Assembly: GCF_004364125.1 (NCBI RefSeq)
Contig: NZ_SNZV01000006.1
Location: forward strand, 348,674-412,673
Direction of reading: 5' to 3'
DNA: 64,000 nucleotides
From: Sphingobacterium paludis
GTDB taxonomy: Bacteria; Bacteroidota; Bacteroidia; Sphingobacteriales; Sphingobacteriaceae
How positions within the stretch are numbered: the first letter of the stretch is position 1; the number at the start of each line of letters is the position of its first letter. The notes below the pieces were generated by a model, which had not been told where the DNA came from, searched no databases, and saw only the letters and a list, made by a program, of their open reading frames with translations. Of the stretch, positions 18,127 to 26,799 are shown one piece after another. The translations under genes and the position numbers were made by a program.

Positions 18127-18633
18127 TTATGCGTTTTTTGTAGGTTGCTCCGTCTCTTTCTTTACTAAAGATTCGCCATCTGTAGCTGGCGCTTCTGGAG
18201 CGAAATGGTCATTGTAGCCGTATGTGTAATGCTGGTCTCCGGTAGCAGGTTGCTCACCCGGATTATGTTGATACGTATTTTCTGGTGCGCTAAATGTAGG
18301 AAGCGGTTTTTTTTCTTCTTTCGTAGCCAGTTGTTCTTCTTCCGCCACATCCAGATTTTCTCCGGTTTCTTTTACTTCTTGCTCGGCCACTGTTACCGAT
18401 GCATCTGCGACTTGCTCATCTGCCGTCACGTCTAGATCTTTTTCGAAATTATTGATCTGATCGGATATTTCTCGCTTTATCCCTTCCGAGGCATCTTTAA
18501 ATTCGCGAATCCCTTTACCTAAACCTCTGGCCAATTCGGGAAGCTTTTTGCCACCGAACAATAACAAAATAACGATGACGATGAGCACCATCTCTTGTGT
18601 ACCAATATTTAAGAATCCTAAAGTCCCTACCAT
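18127..18633 (-). CDS. tatA: Sec-independent protein translocase TatA with long acidic tail
   Basis: TatA forms the pore part of the twin-arginine translocase, which exports folded proteins. The 168-residue protein has the classic plan: an N-terminal membrane helix (TQEMVLIVIVILLLFGGKKL), the FGGKKLPELARGLGKG hinge and amphipathic helix, and then a long acidic, low-complexity tail rich in Glu, Ala and Val. The tail is longer than in E. coli TatA, though extended tails occur in Bacteroidota. tatC and tatB are not adjacent. TatA and TatE cannot be separated by sequence reading. It stands alone, divergent from the MATE gene. Confidence 0.92.
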   Translation of the reverse strand: MVGTLGFLNIGTQEMVLIVIVILLLFGGKKLPELARGLGKGIREFKDASEGIKREISDQINNFEKDLDVTADEQVADASVTVAEQEVKETGENLDVAEEEQLATKEEKKPLPTFSAPENTYQHNPGEQPATGDQHYTYGYNDHFAPEAPATDGESLVKKETEQPTKNA

Positions 18634-18802
18634 GTTATTAAAATTTACTATTTACTATAGGCTAAGGTAAGTCTAAATTTAATTAACCTCAAAATTTTTG
18701 ATGTAATTATTTAGTAACATTTTCATAATCAGGACATCCTTTCGTTCGAACAAAAATTCGTTAACTATGCAAAACGATGACGATGCGAAATTAATCATTT
18801 GC

Positions 18803-18810
18803 TATCTTTG
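18803..18810 (+). promoter_or_regulatory. -7 box for the MATE gene, deciding its start
   Basis: TATCTTTG fits TAnnTTTG and lies 10 bases before the ATG at 18821. It lies inside an in-frame extension starting at 18767, so the extension would not be transcribed from this promoter. No good -33 TTG is seen. Confidence 0.5.
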
Positions 18811-18820
18811 CCGCCACACT

Positions 18821-20224
18821 ATGTTATCACATTACTACAAAAAAAACAAGCATTTCTATTGGAGTGCATTCGCACTTGCTGGCCCTGTTGTCATCTCCCA
18901 ACTCGGACAAACATTGGTACACACTGCCGATACGGTTGTGGTCGGCAAATTTGCAGGAACGATTCCTTTAGCAGCAGTTTCTCTCGTACATTCTGTGTTT
19001 ATTGTCGTGATGGTTATCGGCCTCGGTATTTCATACGGACTCACTCCCCTTATTGCCCAAGCCAACGGTAAGGGGAATAAAGAGATCTGCGCAAGACTAC
19101 TTTCCAACAGTCTTTGGCTGAATGTAATTACGGCACTACTTCTTTTCTGTGTTGTCAATTTCGGGTCGATGTATGCCATGGAGCATATGGATCAAGACTC
19201 GCGTGTTGTTGATACCGCCAAGCCCTATCTATTGATCTTGATGCTATCCATCCTACCACTGATGGTTTTTAATACGTTCAAACAGTTTGCGGAAGGGTTG
19301 GGTTTTACCAGGCAAGCGATGAACATTACTATCTGGGGAAATGTGCTCAACATCATCCTAGCCATTGTTTTCGTGAAAGGACTGTTCGGGATTAAGCCCT
19401 TAGGCATCGTGGGCGTTGGCTACGCGACATTGATAGACCGTGTATTAATGATGCTAGCGATGTCTGCTTACGTTCTGCGATCCAAATTATTCAAAGCGTA
19501 TGTATCGTATTTCCGGGCATTGCACCTACGGTGGAATACGATCAAAGATATCTTCAAGATTGGTGCCCCTGTGGCACTACAATATGTTTTCGAAGTTGGT
19601 GCTTTCGCCGCAGCCTCGATCATTGCGGGAAAAATTGGGGCAATAGAGCAAGCAAGTCATCAGGTCGCGATCACCTTGGCCGCAATGACGTACATGATGG
19701 CTAGTGGTATCGCCTCTGCGGCGACCATAAAAACGGGACATAACTATGGCAAAATGAATATGGAGCGCGTACAAAAATTTGCAACCGTTTCCTATCACCT
19801 GGTGCTCGTTTTCATGATTATTTGCGCATTGATTTTTACGGTGTTCAACCAATATCTTCCTTGGCTTATCAGTGATGACCAGGCGGTAATTCGCATTTCT
19901 GCACAGCTTATCATCATCGCGGGTTTGTTTCAGTTGTTTGACGGTACTCAAGTCGTCGGCCTGGGTATCCTCCGTGGCCTCGGCGATGTAAACATCCCGA
20001 CGTTGATTACCTTTGTTGCCTATTGGATCGTAGGAATACCTAGCGCCTATCTATTCGGTATTTATTTAAATATCGGCATTCAAGGTGTATGGTATGGGTT
20101 GACATTAGGACTGCTATCCTCTTCGGCCATGCTGTTCTTACGTTATCGCAAGATCATGAGGTTACGTCAATCTCATGGAACTGGAAAAGAAAATGATCTT
20201 ACCGCTAATGTTCCTGCGGTATAG
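18821..20224 (+). CDS. MATE family efflux transporter
   Basis: MATE transporters export drugs and metabolites in exchange for Na+ or H+. The 467-residue product has about twelve hydrophobic segments in two similar halves. Family traits include FALAGPVVISQLGQTLVHTAD in the first helix (split across residues 15-35), VGKFAGTIPLAAVSLVHS, and the second-half equivalents APVALQYVFEVGAFAAASI and the C-terminal GILRGLGDVNIPTLITFVAYW. ATG 18821 was preferred over the upstream in-frame ATG 18767 because a -7 box lies between them and MLSHYYKKNKHFYWSAF is a natural start. The substrate is unknown. A long hairpin spans the stop codon. Confidence 0.92.
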   Translation: MLSHYYKKNKHFYWSAFALAGPVVISQLGQTLVHTADTVVVGKFAGTIPLAAVSLVHSVFIVVMVIGLGISYGLTPLIAQANGKGNKEICARLLSNSLWLNVITALLLFCVVNFGSMYAMEHMDQDSRVVDTAKPYLLILMLSILPLMVFNTFKQFAEGLGFTRQAMNITIWGNVLNIILAIVFVKGLFGIKPLGIVGVGYATLIDRVLMMLAMSAYVLRSKLFKAYVSYFRALHLRWNTIKDIFKIGAPVALQYVFEVGAFAAASIIAGKIGAIEQASHQVAITLAAMTYMMASGIASAATIKTGHNYGKMNMERVQKFATVSYHLVLVFMIICALIFTVFNQYLPWLISDDQAVIRISAQLIIIAGLFQLFDGTQVVGLGILRGLGDVNIPTLITFVAYWIVGIPSAYLFGIYLNIGIQGVWYGLTLGLLSSSAMLFLRYRKIMRLRQSHGTGKENDLTANVPAV

Positions 20225-20243
20225 GAGCATTAGCGGTAGGATC
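20195..20243. repeat. Long inverted repeat across the MATE stop codon
   Basis: A 21-bp stem (20195-20215 with 20223-20243, two G-U pairs in RNA) has a 7-base loop. It includes the last codons and the TAG. No T-run follows, so it may protect the mRNA end rather than act as a plain terminator. Confidence 0.65.
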
Positions 20244-20300
20244 ATATGGAAAACTTATTGGATAAGAGCCATCGGCCAGTATACACTACAGCCTATTCGA

Positions 20301-21677
20301 TTAAATTTCTCGATTAGTATCCCAATTTTCTAAATAGTCCGCCACACGCTTTAGGAATGTTCCCCCGAGTGCGCCGTCGATTACGCGATGATCATAGGAC
20401 ATGGATAGATACATCATATGGCGGATAGCGATCACATCGCCGTCTGCGGTTTCCAGCACGGCCGGACGCTTTTTTATCGTCCCAACGGCCAGTATGGCAG
20501 CCTGCGGTTGATTGATAATAGGGAACCCCATAATATTGCCAAACGCGCCGATATTCGAGAAGGTGAATGTTCCACCCTGTGTATCATCCGGTTTGAGTTT
20601 GTTGCTGCGGGAGCGATTGGCTAAATCATTGACCGCTTTGCTGAGGCCCACCAAACTTAATTGGTCTGCATTTTTTATGACGGGCACGATAAGATTACCT
20701 GAAGGCAGGGCTGCTGCCATGCCAATATTGATATGTTTTCGTTTGATAATGTTATGGCCATCAACGGAGACATTGATCATCGGAAAATCTTTGATCGCCT
20801 TGCTAATGGCCTCAATAAAGATTGGGGTGAAGGTAATATTTTCGCCTTCCCGCTGCTTGTAGCTATCTTTGATCTTATTTCGCCAGTTTACCAAATGCGT
20901 CACATCGGCTTCAACAAATGAGGCAACATGCGGCGATGTTTTCACGCTGTGCACCATGTGGTCAGCGATCAGTTTCCGCATTCTATCCATCGCTATAATT
21001 TCATCTTGTCCTGACGAAACACTTTTTACTGCGGTTTGCACAGGTGTGGTGTCGGCGCTCCATGCCGCCTGCGGTGCCGGATCGGGTGTTGTTGCGGCAG
21101 CATCTGATTTGGCCCGATTGTGTAAATGATCAAGAACATCTTGTTTGGTCACTCGACCATCTGCACCACTTCCTGAAATTTCGTCCAGCTCTTCCGGACT
21201 GATGCCTTCTTCCTGCGCAATATTTTTTACAAGCGGAGAATAGAAGCGACTGCTCGGACTCACCGTGTTTTGTGCAGCTTGCTGCTCATCCAACAGTCCG
21301 ACACCCGGGATTTCTTGCACTTCACTTTCGCCTTCTGTCGTCTCTGTGTGTTGATCAATTATTTCTTCATCGGAAACAGATCCCGGATTAACAAATGCAG
21401 GTGTATCCTGATCATCATCGCGCAACATGTCATCCGAATCAGTTTCGATCCATGCAATAGCATCACCTACCTGCACTACCTGATTTTCTTCGAATAGTAC
21501 CTTGGTCAATGTCCCGGCTACAGGCGAAGGCACATCAGAGTCTACTTTATCTGTTGCTATTTCAACAACGGCTTCATCTTCTTCTATCGTGTCTCCTACA
21601 GATTTCACCCACTTGGTGATCGTCGCCTCGGAAACACTCTCTCCCATTTTTGGAAGCAATAATTTATATATAGCCAT
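20301..21677 (-). CDS. 2-oxo acid dehydrogenase E2 (dihydrolipoamide acyltransferase)
   Basis: E2 is the lipoyl-bearing acyltransferase core of the pyruvate or branched-chain 2-oxoacid dehydrogenase complexes. The 458-residue protein has one lipoyl domain (about 1-80) with the lipoylated Lys 44 in EIATDKVDSD, a subunit-binding domain (about 140-180: FYSPLVKNIAQEEGISPEEL) and the catalytic domain (about 225-455) with the active site SYDHRVIDG (His 430, Asp 434). The order and length fit branched-chain-type E2 proteins, but sequence reading cannot settle the substrate. E1 and E3 genes are not adjacent. A 13-base palindrome lies 10 bases upstream of its ATG. Confidence 0.94.
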   Translation of the reverse strand: MAIYKLLLPKMGESVSEATITKWVKSVGDTIEEDEAVVEIATDKVDSDVPSPVAGTLTKVLFEENQVVQVGDAIAWIETDSDDMLRDDDQDTPAFVNPGSVSDEEIIDQHTETTEGESEVQEIPGVGLLDEQQAAQNTVSPSSRFYSPLVKNIAQEEGISPEELDEISGSGADGRVTKQDVLDHLHNRAKSDAAATTPDPAPQAAWSADTTPVQTAVKSVSSGQDEIIAMDRMRKLIADHMVHSVKTSPHVASFVEADVTHLVNWRNKIKDSYKQREGENITFTPIFIEAISKAIKDFPMINVSVDGHNIIKRKHINIGMAAALPSGNLIVPVIKNADQLSLVGLSKAVNDLANRSRSNKLKPDDTQGGTFTFSNIGAFGNIMGFPIINQPQAAILAVGTIKKRPAVLETADGDVIAIRHMMYLSMSYDHRVIDGALGGTFLKRVADYLENWDTNREI

Positions 21678-21687
21678 AAGATCTAAG

Positions 21688-21700
21688 TTCGTTGAACGAA
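21688..21700. promoter_or_regulatory. Palindrome upstream of the E2 gene
   Basis: TTCGTTGAACGAA is a perfect 6-1-6 palindrome ending 10 bases before the E2 ATG, so it would lie in the 5' leader or promoter region. It is a possible operator; no regulator is known here. Confidence 0.35.
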
Positions 21701-21776
21701 TTACTAAATTAACATTTAATCTATTGAATTTATATAAACAAAATATAATAATTTATAACATCTGATATGCGAAACA

Positions 21777-23039
21777 TTATTCTACAGGATCGGATTCTTC
21801 TTTTTGGAACAAATTCCAGAGCATGGTCAGTGCTGCTATGGTAGCACGTTGAATATTAATTGCTCTGTCATTCTTAAATTGATAGGTCTGAACTATGGTC
21901 TCCGTCTTTCCGCTTATGGCGATGCAAACCATGCCTACAGGCTTCTCCGGAGACCCACCGCCCGGCCCGGCAACGCCACTTGTCGCGATAGCATAGTCGG
22001 TATCAAATGTGCGCTTTGCACCCTCCGCCATCTGCCTCACGACAGCTTCACTCACCGCACCAAACGTTTGGAGTGTAGCTACATCGACCTGCAATACGTC
22101 TACCTTTACCTGGTTTGCATAGGCCACTACCCCACCCTGAAACATTTGACTAGCACCAGCAATCGCGGTAAGTTCCGCAGCAATGTTACCACCGGTACAG
22201 CTCTCTGCGGTAGCCAAACGCAACCCTTTTTCACTAAATCGTCTTACTATAACTTCCTGAAACGAGATATCCTCTTGCGCCACGACATAAGATCCCAGAC
22301 GGGTCGCTACTAAGGAGGCTAAGCGGTCAGTTTCTGCTTTTAATAAACTATGGTCTGTCCCGACAGCGGTAAACCGTAATCGAACCATACCTAGCTTGGG
22401 CAGATAAGCGAGCTTGACAAAGGCGGGCATCGCGTTTTCGATATCTTCGATTTGCCTTGCTAAATGCGATTCGCCAATACCGACCGTTATTAAATGTGCG
22501 TTATAAACAAAGGTGCTTGGTGATAAGTCGCGCAGGATCGGTAACACACGGTGTTCAATAAGAAACTTCATTTCGTAAGGCACACCGGGCAGGAAGAAGT
22601 AATATTTCCCGTTTTGACGAACAAACATGCCCGGCGCTGTACCGACGTCATTGAATAATACATGGGCATTTGCCAAAACATCGGCTTGTTGTTTATTAAT
22701 ATCGGGCATATCGCCCGTTCTTGATCGGGAGAATATTTCCTGCACATGCAGCAGAACCTGCGGATCACGCACCAGACCTGTGTTGAAATAAGTGGCAGCG
22801 GTGTGTTTTGTTACATCGTCTTTGGTTGGTCCTAAGCCGCCCGTGATCACGATGATATCAGCGCGCTCTTCCGCCTGCTGGAGTGCATCAACGATGGCGG
22901 AGGCTGTATCGGCAATGGAACTGATCTGCTTGACAGCAATCTGTATCGGTGCAAACTGCTGTGCGATCCATGCGGAATTGGTATCGACAATTTGACCATT
23001 CAGGATCTCATCGCCTATAGTTATAATTTCTGCTTTCAT
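21777..23039 (-). CDS. cinA: CinA family protein (molybdopterin-binding fold plus NMN deamidase domain)
   Basis: CinA proteins join an N-terminal MoCF-like (COG1058) domain, linked to ADP-ribose pyrophosphatase activity, to a C-terminal PncC nicotinamide-mononucleotide deamidase domain, which recycles NAD by-products. Both are present in the 420 residues: IITIGDEILNGQIVDTNSAW at the start with VITGGLGPTKDDVTK, and the PncC block from about 255 (ATAESCTGGNIAAELT, then ATSGVAGPGGGSPEKPVG). The length is normal. It follows lptD by 21 bases on the same strand and is probably co-transcribed with it. The competence-related name is historical; a role in transformation is not implied. Confidence 0.95.
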   Translation of the reverse strand: MKAEIITIGDEILNGQIVDTNSAWIAQQFAPIQIAVKQISSIADTASAIVDALQQAEERADIIVITGGLGPTKDDVTKHTAATYFNTGLVRDPQVLLHVQEIFSRSRTGDMPDINKQQADVLANAHVLFNDVGTAPGMFVRQNGKYYFFLPGVPYEMKFLIEHRVLPILRDLSPSTFVYNAHLITVGIGESHLARQIEDIENAMPAFVKLAYLPKLGMVRLRFTAVGTDHSLLKAETDRLASLVATRLGSYVVAQEDISFQEVIVRRFSEKGLRLATAESCTGGNIAAELTAIAGASQMFQGGVVAYANQVKVDVLQVDVATLQTFGAVSEAVVRQMAEGAKRTFDTDYAIATSGVAGPGGGSPEKPVGMVCIAISGKTETIVQTYQFKNDRAINIQRATIAALTMLWNLFQKEESDPVE

Positions 23040-23060
23040 AAAGCGTTGAAAGATTAATTG

Positions 23061-25712
23061 CTAATAAACATAGTGGCTCTCGCGCTTCGTCAGTTTCAAA
23101 TCTTGTAGAACCGAAGCTTTCGCACGAATGGTTATGTTATAACTTTTATATTGCCCGAATGGCGTCCATCCGACAGACATGTCCCAACAATGCAAGTCTC
23201 GGTAGATACTGAAACGTGTCAGCGAAAGGGCTTGCTGGCGAAAATCATAGCCGGTATTGAATTGAACTTTCCACTTGGGCGTTACATTGAAATCACCATT
23301 CAAATTAACGGTGGCAGTCACATTATTACGTACCCGACGCACCGTTTGATCGAACGACTGGGAATAATTCATACTGAATGATCCGTTTAAATTCCAAGGG
23401 ATATTGAAATCGACAAATGCATTCGGATCGGTACTCACGCGTGCCAGCGCATTTGCTTGGTCTTGCGTTAAATTAGGCATCTGATTGCGCAAAGAGTCAA
23501 TATTGTTGTTTCGACTTTTATTCGCATTGGGGTTCAAGCTATAGTCAAACGAAAGACCAAAATTCGTCAATCGAGCGAGTTTGCCGTCTTGTATGGCAAA
23601 ACGATTGACGCGTACCCCATTCTCATCCAACATATAGGGGTCAAACGTACCGTTAAAATTTAAGTTGATCTTCTCCTTGAAAAGTGAGGTACGACCTGAA
23701 AAGTTAATGGTTGATAGTTTCAACGAGTCTGCCATAAAATTGTAGTTCCCGCTAAATGTCAGACCTTGCAAGATCTTGACTTTCCGAAAACCTTTGCCCG
23801 TGGTATCATTTTCCGTTCGGATTTTTGCTTCGATATTATTGTCCACCGAAAATCCAATTCCCATCGATCGACCGGCCTGCGGACCTCCATAGATACCATT
23901 CTCGAAAATAGAATAGCGTTCTTCTAACCCATTTTGATTCACAAAGTCTCGGTAAAATCCATACCGTGGATCCGAAAAATCAGGACGATAATTTAAATTT
24001 ACAGATGGTGTCACGACATGTCGGATGGCTTCTATCTTACCCATCTTGGGGTACATACCATATATCTTGGTTGACAATCCGGATGTCACCGAATAATCAT
24101 AGGCGCGCTGGAATCCCTGAACGGTATCGCGAACTTCTGAAAACCCGTTAACTTCATTGATCAGGCCTTTGCGAATGGTCTGTAAATACCAACGCTCGGT
24201 ATAATTCACCGACGTATTAAACTGGAAATACTTCAGTACGTTTAGATTTAGGGAAACAGGAATGTTATGCTGAAAACCATTTGTAAAATTGCTTAATGCC
24301 TCCTTTTTAAAGAGCACTGAATCTCCCGTAGATATGGAGTTCCGTCCTTGTAAGCTATACCCTACCGTAATTCGCTGATACCATTTCTGCTCGCCTACCC
24401 TATTTTTGGAATCGAATGGATTGAACGTAGAAACGTTCAAGCTAAACGTTGGCAACTCCAAATCCACCCGCCCAGACGACATCTCCTGCCGGTGGCTCAT
24501 ACTTGACGTAAAGTTGACTTTTCCATCCGCGAATACTCGCCCATAGGAAATCGAGGAAGACATATTATTCCGGGTGATATCCTCAATGCTATTCATCTGG
24601 TTGAAACCCGTATTCTGGAAATAAGTACCGGTACCGAAATTCACCGATGCCGAAAATGATGTTCCTGGGTTGGCCTCTTGCCGTTGTGTATGGTTCCAGG
24701 TCACGTTAAAATCCCTATTGTTCCGAAAAGTCGGTGTTCCCTCTACGCCAGTAGGTGTTGAAGCGTAGCGAATATTAAACCCACCACTGTATTTATAGTT
24801 AACTAAATAGTTGGTTCGGACACTACTCTCCCAAGCACCATTGGAGTACACACTACCGCGAATCTCTGAATCCCAATAGTCGTTAAAGGCAAGGTACCAA
24901 CCGAGATCCCGCATCGCTAAGCCACGCGTTGCGTCTTCTCCAAATGAAGGGAATAGAAAGCCGGACGCTCGCTTGTTTTGTCGCGGGAAAAATCCGAAAG
25001 GAATGGCCGCAAACTTGATCGGGATATTCTCCACGACCAGATAGGCAGGCCCAACAATGATATGGTTCCCGGCCAATAGTCCCTTTGTAAATTGAATACC
25101 GAAATGCGTATGCGGAAACGGCAGATTACACGTGCTGTACATACCTGTACGCAATGAAAGTTCGTCATAGAGATTTTTACGAACTACCTTCGCCTGAATA
25201 TACGCACCATCTTGCTCCGTCATAATACCATAGGTATTCCCTTCTTTCGATTTGTAATCGTAAACCAGCGAATCGACCGATTTCGGTGTGTCTCCAGGAA
25301 AGATAACGACTGGGCGCCCGACGTATTTGCCATTATGATCGGTGATACCGCTGGCGAAAAGCTGATTGGTATTTCTATCAAGCCGAATGTAATCGGCAGA
25401 TAGCTCAAACTCCTCGTACTTAACTTTGGCACCATTATAGAGGTGAAGAATATTTTTGCTCACTTCGTTCCAAGCTGAGTCGTTGGCCACAATGGTTACC
25501 ATCGTTTCGAGACCACCTTCGCCCTTCATCACGACGGTATCTGTGCCGCTGGCTTCTTTGAACTGGTTTTTTGTGGTATCGGAGGCAATTAGCGAGGTAT
25601 CTTGCACGTTAGAACTGGTAGTCTTGGACGTGTCTGCCACCTGAGCAAAGGTGCCCAAGGTAAACGCAAACAGGAACAAGATGGTGCAGAAAAAACAAGT
25701 TAACGCCTTCAA
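23061..25712 (-). CDS. lptD: Putative LPS-assembly outer-membrane protein LptD
   Basis: LptD is the outer-membrane barrel that, with LptE, inserts lipopolysaccharide into the outer leaflet. The 883-residue protein has a signal peptide ending near AFTLGTFAQ, a periplasmic OstA-like beta-jellyroll (about 60-220: LHLYNGAKVKYEEFELSADY, QLFASGITDHNGKYVGRPVV) and a long C-terminal barrel with alternating aromatic strands ending RESHYVY. The KFAAIPFGFFPRQNKRASGF segment marks the jellyroll-barrel boundary. This is the Bacteroidota form, longer than the E. coli protein. cinA follows by 21 bases; the amidase and MlaD-like genes are divergent, together making an envelope-biogenesis block. Confidence 0.88.
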   Translation of the reverse strand: MKALTCFFCTILFLFAFTLGTFAQVADTSKTTSSNVQDTSLIASDTTKNQFKEASGTDTVVMKGEGGLETMVTIVANDSAWNEVSKNILHLYNGAKVKYEEFELSADYIRLDRNTNQLFASGITDHNGKYVGRPVVIFPGDTPKSVDSLVYDYKSKEGNTYGIMTEQDGAYIQAKVVRKNLYDELSLRTGMYSTCNLPFPHTHFGIQFTKGLLAGNHIIVGPAYLVVENIPIKFAAIPFGFFPRQNKRASGFLFPSFGEDATRGLAMRDLGWYLAFNDYWDSEIRGSVYSNGAWESSVRTNYLVNYKYSGGFNIRYASTPTGVEGTPTFRNNRDFNVTWNHTQRQEANPGTSFSASVNFGTGTYFQNTGFNQMNSIEDITRNNMSSSISYGRVFADGKVNFTSSMSHRQEMSSGRVDLELPTFSLNVSTFNPFDSKNRVGEQKWYQRITVGYSLQGRNSISTGDSVLFKKEALSNFTNGFQHNIPVSLNLNVLKYFQFNTSVNYTERWYLQTIRKGLINEVNGFSEVRDTVQGFQRAYDYSVTSGLSTKIYGMYPKMGKIEAIRHVVTPSVNLNYRPDFSDPRYGFYRDFVNQNGLEERYSIFENGIYGGPQAGRSMGIGFSVDNNIEAKIRTENDTTGKGFRKVKILQGLTFSGNYNFMADSLKLSTINFSGRTSLFKEKINLNFNGTFDPYMLDENGVRVNRFAIQDGKLARLTNFGLSFDYSLNPNANKSRNNNIDSLRNQMPNLTQDQANALARVSTDPNAFVDFNIPWNLNGSFSMNYSQSFDQTVRRVRNNVTATVNLNGDFNVTPKWKVQFNTGYDFRQQALSLTRFSIYRDLHCWDMSVGWTPFGQYKSYNITIRAKASVLQDLKLTKRESHYVY

Positions 25713-25759
25713 TGTAAATTACGAATGTTATTTTTGTTTGAATTTAAACTTACTTCGGG

Positions 25760-25767
25760 CAAAAATA
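25760..25767 (-). promoter_or_regulatory. -7 box for lptD
   Basis: TATTTTTG on the minus strand is 47 bases before the lptD ATG and fits TAnnTTTG. No TTG at the correct -33 distance was found. Confidence 0.4.
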
Positions 25768-25828
25768 GTCAAAAAACATTTAGAAAGCGTGACCCACGAA
25801 CACGAATAAGGAAAATAAAATTTTACGC

Positions 25829-25836
25829 TATTTTTG
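25829..25836 (+). promoter_or_regulatory. -7 box for the amidase gene
   Basis: TATTTTTG on the plus strand is 39 bases before the amidase ATG. The -33 TTG is missing. With the box at 25760 it forms a divergent pair in the lptD-amidase gap. Confidence 0.4.
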
Positions 25837-25875
25837 CACACTATTAAAACGGAGATATACTAGGATATTATACAT

Positions 25876-26742
25876 ATGACGAAAAATTTAAATGTAAAAA
25901 GATTGAGTTTATTTGTTGCAACGATTTTTACGTTAACGCTCGCCACATCGGCCACCCCGCCCCCACAAGACAACCAACAACCACAGGCACCTGGACAAAA
26001 GCTGCGCACCATAGTACTGGATGCTGGCCACGGCGGGCACGATGCCGGCGCACGGGGAAGGCAATCCAATGAGAAAGATATCGCGCTGAGCGTAGCACTA
26101 AAATTAGGTAGGAAAATAGAAGAAGAACTACCGGGCGTGCAGGTAATCTTTACCAGAAAAACGGATGTATTTATTCCTTTATATGAACGACCAGCTGTTG
26201 CCAACAAAAATAAGGCAGATTTATTTATATCCATACACTGTAACTCCGCAGACAGCGATAGACGCGTAAAAAATAACCGAGGACGGTACGTGACAACCAC
26301 CGTGCGCAAACCATCCGTAAGGGGTACAGAAACGTTCGTGTGCGGTTTCAATAGACTAGGGAGTCAAGATGTCGCTATTCGGGAAAATGCATCCATACTT
26401 TTGGAAGACAACTACAAGGAAAATTATGGCGGATTTGATCCGAAAGACCCATCCAGTATGATTGTCTTTCAGTTAATGAAAAATCAATACCGTAGAGAGA
26501 GTATAAAATTGGCATCGAACATGCAAGATGAATTTGTGCGATCGTCTCGCGTAAATCGCGGCGTGCAGGAACTTTCATTAGCAGTATTGGCTACGGCAGG
26601 CATGCCATCGGTACTTACGGAAATCGGTTTCATCAGCTCGCCAGATGAAGAGGCTTATATGCTTTCAACAGCTGGGCAATCGGAAATTGTAGCAAACTTA
26701 TTTAACGCAATAAAAACTTACAAAACCGCAACAGAACGCTAA
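25876..26742 (+). CDS. N-acetylmuramoyl-L-alanine amidase (Amidase_3)
   Basis: This family of zinc amidases cuts the bond between N-acetylmuramic acid and the stem peptide in the periplasm, for daughter-cell separation and wall turnover. The 288-residue protein has a signal peptide (about 1-26) and a Pro/Gln-rich linker. The Amidase_3 domain shows the zinc ligands: His 52 in LDAGHGGHD, Glu 66 in SNEKDIAL and His 121 in ISIHCNSAD. The catalytic Glu 249 is in SVLTEIGF. All key residues are present. No extra wall-binding domain is seen. The MlaD-like gene follows after 57 bases, so the two are probably one unit. Confidence 0.95.
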   Translation: MTKNLNVKRLSLFVATIFTLTLATSATPPPQDNQQPQAPGQKLRTIVLDAGHGGHDAGARGRQSNEKDIALSVALKLGRKIEEELPGVQVIFTRKTDVFIPLYERPAVANKNKADLFISIHCNSADSDRRVKNNRGRYVTTTVRKPSVRGTETFVCGFNRLGSQDVAIRENASILLEDNYKENYGGFDPKDPSSMIVFQLMKNQYRRESIKLASNMQDEFVRSSRVNRGVQELSLAVLATAGMPSVLTEIGFISSPDEEAYMLSTAGQSEIVANLFNAIKTYKTATER

Positions 26743-26799
26743 ACATTTAGTACATTAGTTTGTTGTTATTGCAAAGTAAATTAATATTCAGACCGTATT

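Noticed and set aside
18767..18820. N-terminal extension of the MATE gene
   Set aside because: A -7 promoter box lies inside it and the residues do not fit the transporter's N-terminus.
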